From: an uncultured Eubacteriales bacterium
Lineage (GTDB): Bacteria > Bacillota > Clostridia > Christensenellales > CAG-138
Direction of reading: 5' to 3'
Length of the DNA stretch: 5,388 nucleotides
NCBI GenBank assembly: GCA_900542615.1
Contig: UQOG01000128.1
Location: 1 to 5,388 of the forward strand
The notes under the pieces were generated by a model. The model saw only the letters and a list, made by a program, of their open reading frames with translations, did no database searches and had not been told where the DNA came from. Of the stretch, positions 1 through 5,303 are shown piece after piece. The number at the start of each line of letters is the position of its first letter. Position 1 is the first letter of the stretch. Both the position numbers and the translations under genes were made by a program.

Positions 1-135
1 GGGGCTGGGGGTGGGCGCTTGGGGCGTGGGGGTGGGTATAGAAACCTCCACCGGCACAGGAGCGGCGCAGGCGGAAAGCGTTAAAATGATCAAAAACAGG
101 GCTGCGATCCGGCAGACCGCGGAAACGATGCGCAT
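1..135 (-). CDS. Secreted lipoprotein, N-terminal 45 residues (truncated by window edge)
   Basis: This reverse-strand reading frame starts at ATG 135-133 and stays open to base 1, giving 45 residues with no stop. The N-terminus is a lipoprotein signal peptide: MRIVSAVCR supplies the positive charge, residues 10-20 form a hydrophobic stretch (IAALFLIILTL), and the lipobox LSAC places the lipidated cysteine at residue 23. By family rule, signal peptidase II would cleave before Cys23 after diacylglyceryl transfer, anchoring the protein to the outer face of the membrane. Residues 33-45 are a Thr/Pro-rich spacer (IPTPTPQAPTPSP), as often found between the anchor and an extracellular domain. The start is well supported: an AAAGGAGG site lies 5 nt upstream and a TTGTCA/TATAAT promoter lies further upstream. 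The gene is divergent from mreB. The functional domain is outside the window, so the role (substrate-binding, enzyme or structural) cannot be stated. Confidence 0.8.
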   Translation of the reverse strand, partial: MRIVSAVCRIAALFLIILTLSACAAPVPVEVSIPTPTPQAPTPSP

Positions 136-140
136 AACAA

Positions 141-148
141 CCTCCTTT
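141..148 (-). promoter_or_regulatory. Ribosome binding site of the truncated lipoprotein gene
   Basis: On the minus strand this reads AAAGGAGG and sits 5 nt before the ATG at 135-133. It is a near-perfect match to the anti-Shine-Dalgarno sequence and is the main argument that the reverse-strand frame is a real gene. Confidence 0.8.
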
Positions 149-184
149 AAGGCGCCAAGTGGCAAGATAAACAGCATATACTTG

Positions 185-213
185 ATTATAGCGGAATCCA
201 GGAGGTATGACAA
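185..213 (-). promoter_or_regulatory. Sigma-A-type promoter of the lipoprotein gene
   Basis: Read on the minus strand, a -35 box TTGTCA (213-208, 5 of 6 consensus) is separated by exactly 17 bp from a perfect -10 box TATAAT (190-185). Transcription would begin near 178 and give a 5' leader of about 40 nt before the ATG at 135. This is the best promoter match in the window. Its position and direction fit the reverse-strand lipoprotein gene. Confidence 0.75.
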
Positions 214-252
214 GCAGGAAGCCCGTGACAAATCCCGGGCGAAAAAGTGAAA

Positions 253-294
253 AATCGCCGAAAGCCATAACCATTCGCCCAGGCTCCGGCGATT
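253..294. terminator. Hairpin in the divergent intergenic region, possible bidirectional terminator
   Basis: AATCGCCG (253-260) is perfectly complementary to CGGCGATT (287-294). AGCC (263-266) pairs with GGCT (282-285) inside it, giving about 12 bp with a small internal loop and a 15-nt apical loop. On the minus strand the stem runs directly into TTTTTC; on the plus strand it runs into an AT-rich stretch (ATTTAT). It has the form of an intrinsic terminator in both directions. No recognised gene ends here, because the genes on both sides point away, so it may insulate the two transcription units or be a remnant of a lost gene. Confidence 0.45.
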
Positions 295-329
295 ATTTAT
301 AAAATATTCAAAAATCTGACACTGCGCAC

Positions 330-358
330 TTGTGCAGCCTGTGCTAAAATGATAAAAT
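330..358 (+). promoter_or_regulatory. Candidate promoter region for mreB
   Basis: Two overlapping weak candidates are visible. One is an extended -10, TGCTAAAAT at 342-350. The other pairs TTGTGC (330-335) with TAAAAT (353-358) over a 17-bp spacer. A third possible start uses TTGATA at 362-367, but the nearest TAAAAT (388-393) lies 20 bp away, which is too far. All would give an mreB leader of roughly 40 to 90 nt. The region is AT-rich compared with the flanking genes, as expected for a promoter, but none of the matches is strong enough to fix the start site. Confidence 0.4.
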
Positions 359-375
359 AACTTGATATGTTATGT

Positions 376-389
376 ACAAGTAACAAGTA
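376..389 (+). repeat. Tandem 7-bp direct repeat (ACAAGTA twice)
   Basis: ACAAGTA occurs twice back to back at 376-382 and 383-389. An upstream ACTTG (360-364) is inverted relative to the CAAGT inside the first unit (377-381). It lies in the presumed mreB leader or promoter. It could be a protein binding site, but such a short repeat in AT-rich DNA may also be chance. Confidence 0.35.
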
Positions 390-438
390 AAATGGCTAGA
401 GAGGCTTCTTTGGGAGCTGTTGGAGGGTTATCGAATCT

Positions 439-1485
439 ATGGGACTGTTTGAGTTCAACGATGTAGGGATCGACCTGGGGACCGCCAGCGTATTGGTATA
501 TGTCCGAGGCAAGGGCATTGTGCTGCGGGAGCCGTCCGTGGTGGCGGTGGAGAAGATCACCGGCAAGATCCTGGCCATCGGCGAGGAAGCCCGGCGGATG
601 CTGGGTCGTACCCCGGGCAATATTTTGGCCATGCGGCCTTTGCGGGACGGGGTCATCTCCAATTACGATATTACCGAGCGTTTGCTCAACCATTTTCTGC
701 GCAAGGTGGTGGGCCGGCGCATCTTCTTTAAGCCCCGGGTGGTGGTATGCGTGCCCAGCGGCGTCACCGAGGTGGAGAAGCGTTCCGTCATCGACGCCAC
801 GGAAGAAGCCGGCGCCCGCCATACCTACCTGATCGAGGAGCCCATCGCGGCGGCTATCGGCGCGGGCATCGACATTGCCCAGCCCCGGGGCAATATGATC
901 CTGGATATCGGCGGCGGCACCAGCGACGTGGCCATCCTGTCCTTGGGCGGGGCGGTGCTGTCGGATTCCATCAAGATCGCCGGGGATAAATTCGATGAAG
1001 CCATCGTGCGCTATATGCGCAAAAAGCATAATTTGCTCATCGGCGAGCGCACGGCGGAGGAAATGAAGATCCGGATCGGTTCCGCCTATCCCCGCAAGGA
1101 GCAGCTGTTCATCGACGTGAAGGGCCGCAACCTGATTTCCGGCCTGCCCCAGGCCCTGGTGGTGGGCTCCAACGAGATGATCGACGCCCTGGAGGAACCC
1201 TTGCAGAGCATCCTGGAGAGCGTGCGGAATCTGTTCGAGCGCACCCCTCCGGAATTGGCCAGCGACATCACGGAAAACGGCATCTGCCTCACCGGCGGCG
1301 GCGCCCTGCTCTACGGCATGGACAAGTTCATTTCCGAGCATACCAAGGTGCCCTGCTACGTGGCGGAGGATCCCATCTCCTGCGTGGCCATCGGCACGGG
1401 CAAGGCGCTGGAGAACCTGGACGCCTTCTCCAGCAGCGCCATTTACGATTACAAGCGGGGCGAGTATTTCGACATCCAGCAATGA
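439..1485 (+). CDS. mreB: Rod shape-determining actin homologue MreB
   Basis: MreB-family bacterial actins polymerise on ATP at the inner membrane face and guide elongation-mode peptidoglycan synthesis in rod-shaped cells. The 348-residue product is close to the usual length of about 335-345. Visible ATPase motifs are phosphate-1 (IDLGTAS, 11-17), the connect-1 region with the likely catalytic glutamate (LIEEPIAAAIGAG, 131-143), phosphate-2 (DIGGGTSDVA, 156-165) and the adenosine motif (TGGGALLYGMD, 285-295). Other conserved blocks are GRTPGN (56-61), VPSGVT (105-110) and CVAIGTGKALE (315-325). The hydrophobic start MGLFEF could be the short membrane-binding segment. VPSGVT and IDATEEAGAR resemble MreB more than the paralogue Mbl, but Mbl or MreBH cannot be fully excluded. 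The start is supported by GGAGGG at 422-427, 11 nt upstream, slightly long spacing. After the conserved end of the fold (near residue 330) there is an extra tail of about 18 residues rich in Tyr, Ser and Asp. No mreC or mreD is adjacent. Confidence 0.95.
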   Translation: MGLFEFNDVGIDLGTASVLVYVRGKGIVLREPSVVAVEKITGKILAIGEEARRMLGRTPGNILAMRPLRDGVISNYDITERLLNHFLRKVVGRRIFFKPRVVVCVPSGVTEVEKRSVIDATEEAGARHTYLIEEPIAAAIGAGIDIAQPRGNMILDIGGGTSDVAILSLGGAVLSDSIKIAGDKFDEAIVRYMRKKHNLLIGERTAEEMKIRIGSAYPRKEQLFIDVKGRNLISGLPQALVVGSNEMIDALEEPLQSILESVRNLFERTPPELASDITENGICLTGGGALLYGMDKFISEHTKVPCYVAEDPISCVAIGTGKALENLDAFSSSAIYDYKRGEYFDIQQ

Positions 1486-1492
1486 TATGCTT

Positions 1493-1514
1493 CCCGGCGG
1501 CATAAGCGGCCGGG
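1493..1514 (+). other. GC-rich hairpin just downstream of mreB
   Basis: CCCGGC (1493-1498) pairs with GCCGGG (1509-1514). Two further base pairs form beyond a G-G mismatch and close an ATAA loop. No T-tract follows, so it is not an intrinsic terminator by itself. It may stabilise the 3' end of the mreB transcript or be part of the structured spacer before proC. Confidence 0.35.
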
Positions 1515-1564
1515 TGCAGGCCTTGGGGGTAGGGGCGTAGGCCCTGTCCCATTCGGCGTGCAAG

Positions 1565-1624
1565 CAGGGCAGCTTCTATACGGGCGACAGTTTGACGGCA
1601 AGGCCCACGAAGCTGCCCTGTTTT
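1565..1624 (+). terminator. Intrinsic terminator or attenuator between mreB and proC
   Basis: A perfect 12-bp stem is formed by CAGGGCAGCTTC (1565-1576) and GAAGCTGCCCTG (1609-1620), followed directly by TTTT (1621-1624). The 32-nt loop is long for a terminator but contains a second possible pairing, GGGC (1582-1585) with GCCC (1603-1606), which would compact it. The simplest reading is the mreB terminator. It lies only 47 bp before the proC start, and I see no convincing promoter between it and proC. The alternative is a regulated attenuator in the leader of the proline operon. An upstream GCCCTG (1541-1546) could compete for the left arm. Confidence 0.6.
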
Positions 1625-1670
1625 CGCAAAGCCCCGGGGCTGCATAGAAAACCATAAGGAGGCCAATCGT

Positions 1671-2474
1671 ATGATCCAGGCGGAATACGGCTTTATCGGC
1701 TGCGGCAATATGGGGGGCGCCATTGCCCGCGTCCTGTGTAAGACGGTGGACCCAAAGCGGGTGCTGCTGAGCAACCGGACCCCAGCCAAGGCGGAAACCC
1801 TGGCTAAGGAGCTGGGCTGCCAGGCGGGGGATAACCTCCAGGCCGCCCAATGCGCCTATATTTTCCTGGGGGTCAAGCCCCATCTGATGGCGGATATGCT
1901 CCGGCCCTTGCAGCCGGTGCTGGCAGAACGGCAGGATGGGTTCGTGCTGGTAAGCATGGCGGCAGGGCTCAGCATGGACCGGCTGCAGGAAATGGCGGGC
2001 GGGCCGTATCCCATCTTTCGCATCCTGCCGAATTTGGCCGCCCAGGTGGGGGAGAGCATGATCCCCTGGTGCGCCAAAGGGGTAGCCCCGGAAAAGGCCC
2101 AGGCCCTGTTAACGGCCCTGGCCCCAGCCGGCCGGCTGGATCAGGTGGAGGAACCCCTGCTGGAGGCGGGCAGCTGCGTAAGCGGCTGCGGCATGGCCTA
2201 TGCGTATGTCTTTTTGGAAGCCCTGGCGGACGGGGGCGTGGCCTGCGGCCTGCCCCGGCAAAAGGCGCAGCTTTATGCGGCGCAATGCCTGTTGGGGGCG
2301 GGCCGCATGGCCTTGGAGGGAGACGTACACACGGCGGCGCGCAAGGATGCGGTATGCAGCCCCGGGGGCACCACCATCGAGGGCATCCAGGCGTTGGAGG
2401 AAGGGGGCTTCCGGGCGGCGGCCATGAAGGCCGTGCGGGTAGCCTATGAAAAATCCCACAAGCTGGGAAAATGA
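1671..2474 (+). CDS. proC: Pyrroline-5-carboxylate reductase (ProC)
   Basis: ProC catalyses the last step of proline synthesis, the NAD(P)H-dependent reduction of 1-pyrroline-5-carboxylate to L-proline in the cytoplasm. The 267-residue product has the usual family length. An N-terminal Rossmann fold carries the dinucleotide-binding motif GFIGCGNMGGA (7-17). The conserved FLGVKPH (65-71) and RILPN (117-121) blocks follow. The C-terminal dimerisation and active-site domain has SGCGMAYAYVFLEALADGG (171-189) and the P5CR signature around SPGGTTIEGI (230-239). Two positions differ from common consensus: the usual GSGPAY reads GCGMAY, and PNTPA reads PNLAA. Neither removes a residue I can identify as catalytic. 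The start has a strong TAAGGAGG (1655-1662) 8 nt upstream. It is the first gene of the operon, and its stop is followed by the proB RBS within a few bases, which suggests coupled translation. Confidence 0.95.
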   Translation: MIQAEYGFIGCGNMGGAIARVLCKTVDPKRVLLSNRTPAKAETLAKELGCQAGDNLQAAQCAYIFLGVKPHLMADMLRPLQPVLAERQDGFVLVSMAAGLSMDRLQEMAGGPYPIFRILPNLAAQVGESMIPWCAKGVAPEKAQALLTALAPAGRLDQVEEPLLEAGSCVSGCGMAYAYVFLEALADGGVACGLPRQKAQLYAAQCLLGAGRMALEGDVHTAARKDAVCSPGGTTIEGIQALEEGGFRAAAMKAVRVAYEKSHKLGK

Positions 2475-2479
2475 GGAGG
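2474..2479 (+). promoter_or_regulatory. Ribosome binding site that decides the proB start
   Basis: AGGAGG at 2474-2479 overlaps the last base of the proC stop codon and lies 6 nt before ATG 2486. An earlier in-frame ATG at 2471 overlaps the proC stop as ATGA but has no Shine-Dalgarno sequence upstream, and this RBS would lie inside its coding sequence. The 2486 start is therefore preferred. Confidence 0.85.
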
Positions 2480-2485
2480 CGCAAG

Positions 2486-3256
2486 ATGCGTATCGTAATC
2501 AAGGTGGGCACGTCCACCCTGGCCTATCCCACCGGCCGGTTGAACATCCGCCATGTGGAAAGCCTGGTAAAGGCCATGAGCGACTTGAAGAACGCGGGCC
2601 ATGAGCTTATTTTGGTAAGCTCCGGCGCCATTGGCATGGGGGTGGGGAAGCTGATGCTGCCCGGCCGGCCGGAGGATGTGCCCACCAAGCAGGCGGCGGC
2701 GGCGGTGGGCCAGTGCGAGTTGATGTACACCTATGATAAGCTGTTTTCCGAATACAACCACACCGTGGCCCAGATCCTGCTCACCGCGGACGACGTGCGG
2801 GATGCAGGCCGGCGGGGGCATTTTGAAAACACCCTGTTTCGGCTGCTGGAGCTGGGCGCGTTGCCCATCGTAAACGAAAACGACACCGTGGCCACGGAGG
2901 AATTGGGGATCGGGGATAACGACACCCTGGGCGCCATTGTGGCGGTGGCGGCGAAGGCGGACTTGCTGGTATTGCTTACGGACATCGACGGCCTGTATAC
3001 GGCGGACCCCCATAAGGACCCCCATGCCCAACGGATCCAGCGGGTGGAGGCGTTGACCCCGGAGATCATGGCCCTGGGGGGCGGCAAAGGCAGCAGCCTG
3101 GGCACGGGCGGCATGGCCACCAAGCTGATCGCGGCCCGGCGGGCCACGGAGGCAGGGGTGGATATGGTGATTGCGGACGGGGATAAGCCCGCCCTGCTAT
3201 ATGATATTATGGAAGGGAAACAGGTAGGGACCTATTTTGTAGGAAGGAGCAAATAA
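2486..3256 (+). CDS. proB: Glutamate 5-kinase (ProB), kinase domain only
   Basis: ProB phosphorylates the gamma-carboxylate of glutamate with ATP to give gamma-glutamyl phosphate, the committed and normally proline-inhibited step of proline synthesis. The 256-residue product is one amino acid kinase domain. Motifs in order are KVGTSTLA (6-13), LVSSGAIGMG (43-52), QAAAAVGQCELM (69-80), the glutamate-site NENDTVA (130-136), GDNDTLGAIVA (143-153), the nucleotide-site LLTDIDGLYTADP (163-175) and GTGGMATKLIAA (206-217). It ends shortly after VGTYF (247-251) and lacks the PUA domain of about 100 residues found at the C-terminus of the E. coli enzyme. Short kinase-only forms are known, so this is not evidence of truncation; the following gene starts 2 bp later with its own RBS. 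The chosen start gives MRIVIKVGTS, which matches the usual short N-terminus; the ATG at 2471 would add MRRRK. It probably forms a complex with ProA that protects the labile acyl phosphate. Confidence 0.95.
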   Translation: MRIVIKVGTSTLAYPTGRLNIRHVESLVKAMSDLKNAGHELILVSSGAIGMGVGKLMLPGRPEDVPTKQAAAAVGQCELMYTYDKLFSEYNHTVAQILLTADDVRDAGRRGHFENTLFRLLELGALPIVNENDTVATEELGIGDNDTLGAIVAVAAKADLLVLLTDIDGLYTADPHKDPHAQRIQRVEALTPEIMALGGGKGSSLGTGGMATKLIAARRATEAGVDMVIADGDKPALLYDIMEGKQVGTYFVGRSK

Positions 3257-3258
3257 GC

Positions 3259-4515
3259 ATGACCACCCAGGAGATCTTGGCGCAAGCGGCAGCGGCCCGG
3301 CGGGTGATGGCCGTGGCGGACACCGCCCAAAAGAACCGGGCCCTAGCGGCCATGGGGGAAGCCCTTTTGGCCCATACCCCCCAGATCCTGGCCGCCAATG
3401 GGGCGGATCTGGAGGCCGCCCGCGGCAGCATTGGAACGGTGATGCTGGACCGGCTGGCCCTAAACGAAGGGCGCATCCAGGCCATGGCGGAGGGCATGGC
3501 CCAGGTGGCCCAGCTGCCGGATCCGGTGGGCCGGGAGCTGGGACGGGTGGAGCGGCCCAACGGCCTTTGCATCCGGAAGGTCAGCGTGCCCATGGGTACG
3601 GTGGCCATCATCTATGAGAGCCGGCCCAACGTGACCGCAGACGCGGCGGCCCTTTGCATCAAAAGCGGCAACGCCTGCGTGCTCCGGGGCGGCAAGGAAG
3701 CCTTTGGCAGCAACCAGGCCATTGTGGACGCCCTGCAAGCGGGGCTGGCGGCGGCGGGGCTGCCCAAGGCGGCGGTGAGCCTGATCCAGGACACCAGCCG
3801 GGATTCCGCCCAAGCCCTCATGCGGGCCAACGGCCTGGTGGATCTGTTGATCCCCCGGGGCGGGGCGGGGCTGATCCAGGCTTGCGTGGAAAACGCCACC
3901 GTGCCCTGCATCCAGACGGGCACCGGCATCTGCCATATCTATGTGGACGCGGCGGCGGACCTGGATATGGCCCTGAACATCCTGGAAAACGCCAAGACCA
4001 GCCGGCCTTCCGTATGCAATGCGGCGGAGGTATGCCTGGTACATCGGGAGGTGGCGGCGGCCTTTTTGCCGGCCCTGGAGCAGCGCCTCGTCCAGGCCCG
4101 GCAGCAGGCGGGCAAGGAGCCGGTGAAGCTGCGCCTATGCCCGGAAGCGGCGGCGATTATCCCCGGCACGCCGGCCGGCCCCAAGGACTTTGACACGGAA
4201 TTTTTGGATTATATCCTGGCCGTGAAGGTGGTGGGGAGCCTGGAGGAAGCGTTACACCACATCGCCCGGCATTCCACCGGCCACAGCGACGCCATCGTCA
4301 CCCGGGACCAGGCGGCGGCGGTTGCATTCCAGCGGGGGGTGGACAGCGCGGCGGTATATGTGAACGCCTCCACCCGCTTCACCGATGGGGGGGAATTCGG
4401 CCTGGGCTGCGAAATGGGCATTTCCACCCAGAAGCTCCATGCCCGGGGCCCCATGGGGCTGGAGGAGCTTTGCAGCTACAAATACGTGATCCTGGGAAGC
4501 GGGCAGGTTCGGTGA
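3259..4515 (+). CDS. proA: Gamma-glutamyl phosphate reductase (ProA)
   Basis: ProA uses NADPH to reduce gamma-glutamyl phosphate to glutamate-5-semialdehyde, which cyclises spontaneously to the ProC substrate. The 418-residue product is full length for this aldehyde dehydrogenase-superfamily enzyme. Visible landmarks are PMGTVAIIYESRPNVTADAA (111-130), the cofactor-side block KSGNACVLRGGKEA (135-148), IPRGGAGLI (198-206), TGTGICHIYVD (220-230) and the active-site segment KTSRPSVCNA (246-255) with the nucleophilic cysteine at 253. The C-terminal part has GHSDAIVT (341-348) and the signature NASTRFTDGGEFGLGCEMG (369-387). The start follows the proB stop by 2 bp and has AAGGAG (3244-3249) 9 nt upstream, inside the end of proB. 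The stop codon overlaps the start of the next gene. I see no missing catalytic residue. Confidence 0.96.
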   Translation: MTTQEILAQAAAARRVMAVADTAQKNRALAAMGEALLAHTPQILAANGADLEAARGSIGTVMLDRLALNEGRIQAMAEGMAQVAQLPDPVGRELGRVERPNGLCIRKVSVPMGTVAIIYESRPNVTADAAALCIKSGNACVLRGGKEAFGSNQAIVDALQAGLAAAGLPKAAVSLIQDTSRDSAQALMRANGLVDLLIPRGGAGLIQACVENATVPCIQTGTGICHIYVDAAADLDMALNILENAKTSRPSVCNAAEVCLVHREVAAAFLPALEQRLVQARQQAGKEPVKLRLCPEAAAIIPGTPAGPKDFDTEFLDYILAVKVVGSLEEALHHIARHSTGHSDAIVTRDQAAAVAFQRGVDSAAVYVNASTRFTDGGEFGLGCEMGISTQKLHARGPMGLEELCSYKYVILGSGQVR

Positions 4516-4757
4516 ACCCCCAAGGCGTCATTACGTTGGACTTGCATGGGAAAACCCTGTATCAGGCCCGAGTGGCCTTGGACGCCGCTTTGCGCCGCCG
4601 GGGCGGCGCATACCGGATCCGGGTGATCCACGGCTATGGCCACAACACCCGGCTGCGGGACATGCTATGGGAACAATATCAAGGCCGGCCTGAGATCCTC
4701 CGGCTGGAGGCAGGCGGCAACCCCGGCCAGACGGATCTAGTATTGCGGGAGCTATAA
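4512..4757 (+). CDS. Single-domain Smr (MutS2 C-terminal-like) protein
   Basis: The 81-residue product is essentially one Smr domain. This fold is found at the C-terminus of MutS2 and as stand-alone proteins, and several members have DNA or RNA nicking activity or bind branched nucleic acid. Visible motifs are ITLDLHGKTLYQA (7-19) with the conserved DLHG (10-13), and RVIHGYGHNTRLRDML (37-52) with the HGxG element (40-43). A C-terminal LEAGGNPGQTDLVLREL (65-81) contains the usual G-x-T strand. No coiled coil, ATPase or other domain is attached. I chose GTG 4512 because it overlaps the proA stop as GTGA, a typical coupling arrangement, and because it leaves only six residues before the domain. 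An earlier in-frame TTG at 4470 would add 14 residues with no Smr similarity. The upstream SD is weak (GCAGG, 4503-4507), so translation probably depends on ribosomes finishing proA. The role and natural substrate are unknown. Placement at the end of proBA suggests shared transcription rather than a proven role in proline metabolism. Confidence 0.85.
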   Translation: MNPQGVITLDLHGKTLYQARVALDAALRRRGGAYRIRVIHGYGHNTRLRDMLWEQYQGRPEILRLEAGGNPGQTDLVLREL

Positions 4758-4787
4758 ACGTACCAAAAATAGAAAAGGAGCGCGGAT

Positions 4788-5285
4788 ATGTCCATTCGAG
4801 AAGCAACCCCAAAGGACCTGGACGCCATCATGGCCATTGTGCAGGCGGGAAAGGCCATTATGGCAGCCAGCGGGAACCCCTCCCAATGGAAGGGGGACTA
4901 TCCCGACCGGGCCCAGTTCCTTTCCGACATGGCGCGGGGGGAGTGCTATGTGCTGGAGGAGGATCACATTCCCCAGGCGGTGTTCGTGCTGGCCATTGGG
5001 GCGGAGCCGTATTATTCCTTCATCCAGGATGGCAGCTGGCCCAACGACCGGCCCTATGGCACCATCCATAGGCTGGCCAGCAATGGGCGGGTAAAGGGCG
5101 TATTCCCCCGGATGGTGGAATTTTGCCTTGCGAAAATCCCCACCCTTCGCATCGACACCCATCGGGACAACCGCATTTTACAGCACCTGGCCCTCAAGCA
5201 TGGGTTCCGGTTCTGCGGCACCGTGTTCCTGCCGGATGGGGATCCCCGGCTGGCCTATCAGCTGGACGCGGCCCGGGGGAAATAG
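4788..5285 (+). CDS. GNAT-family N-acetyltransferase
   Basis: GNAT enzymes transfer an acetyl group from acetyl-CoA to an amine on a small molecule or protein. The 165-residue product is a single GNAT domain of normal length. It starts with the typical MSIREATPKDLDAIMAIV (1-18), followed by an N-terminal helix region ending in NPSQWKGDYP (30-39). The core strands follow (ECYVLEED 52-59; AVFVLAIG 64-71). The acetyl-CoA region is near TIHRLASNGRVKGV (92-105), where the pyrophosphate-binding R/Q-x-x-G-x-G/A motif is degenerate. The C-terminal RIDTHRDNRILQHLALKHGF (121-140), CGTVFLPDG (143-151) and RLAYQ (154-158) are typical of an uncharacterised Firmicutes subfamily. RBS AAAAGGAG (4773-4780) lies 7 nt before the ATG. 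It is the last gene of the operon, 30 bp after smr, and is followed by a strong hairpin. The substrate cannot be predicted from sequence. Confidence 0.85.
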   Translation: MSIREATPKDLDAIMAIVQAGKAIMAASGNPSQWKGDYPDRAQFLSDMARGECYVLEEDHIPQAVFVLAIGAEPYYSFIQDGSWPNDRPYGTIHRLASNGRVKGVFPRMVEFCLAKIPTLRIDTHRDNRILQHLALKHGFRFCGTVFLPDGDPRLAYQLDAARGK

Positions 5286-5303
5286 GCGCAGGGGCCCCAT
5301 AGC

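Noticed and set aside
11..250. 79-codon plus-strand frame at the left end
   Set aside because: It overlaps the lipoprotein gene, its RBS and its promoter on the other strand, and the translation has no recognisable features and no good RBS.
207..302. Small plus-strand frame of 31 codons preceded by AGGAGG
   Set aside because: The SD-like sequence is only 1 nt from the ATG, too close for initiation, and both fall within the minus-strand promoter that explains the bases. The frame also runs across the 253-294 hairpin.
370..1563. Long open frame of 397 codons on the minus strand
   Set aside because: It is antisense to mreB, which has full family motifs. The frame is open because of GC-rich codon structure, its product is compositionally odd with many His and Gln, and no RBS is evident.
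1630..1641. Perfect 12-bp palindrome AGCCCCGGGGCT before proC
   Set aside because: As RNA it could form only a 4-bp stem, there is no T-tract, and GC-rich palindromes of this size are expected by chance here. It could be an operator but nothing else supports that.
1486..1670. T-box or other known riboswitch controlling the proline genes
   Set aside because: No T-box antiterminator consensus, specifier-loop arrangement or known riboswitch core could be recognised by eye; only simple hairpins are visible.
2471..2485. Upstream ATG for proB overlapping the proC stop as ATGA
   Set aside because: No Shine-Dalgarno sequence precedes it, while a perfect AGGAGG sits 6 nt before ATG 2486, and the added MRRRK has no counterpart in the family.
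1969..4044. Several long minus-strand and out-of-frame reading frames across proC, proB and proA
   Set aside because: All overlap genes with complete motifs. Their translations are biased toward Arg, Pro, Gly and Ala or His, as expected of shadow frames in GC-rich coding DNA.
4470..4511. Upstream TTG start for the Smr gene
   Set aside because: It would overlap proA by 46 bp and add residues outside the Smr domain. The GGAGGAG before it is only 2 nt away. GTG 4512 with the GTGA overlap fits better.
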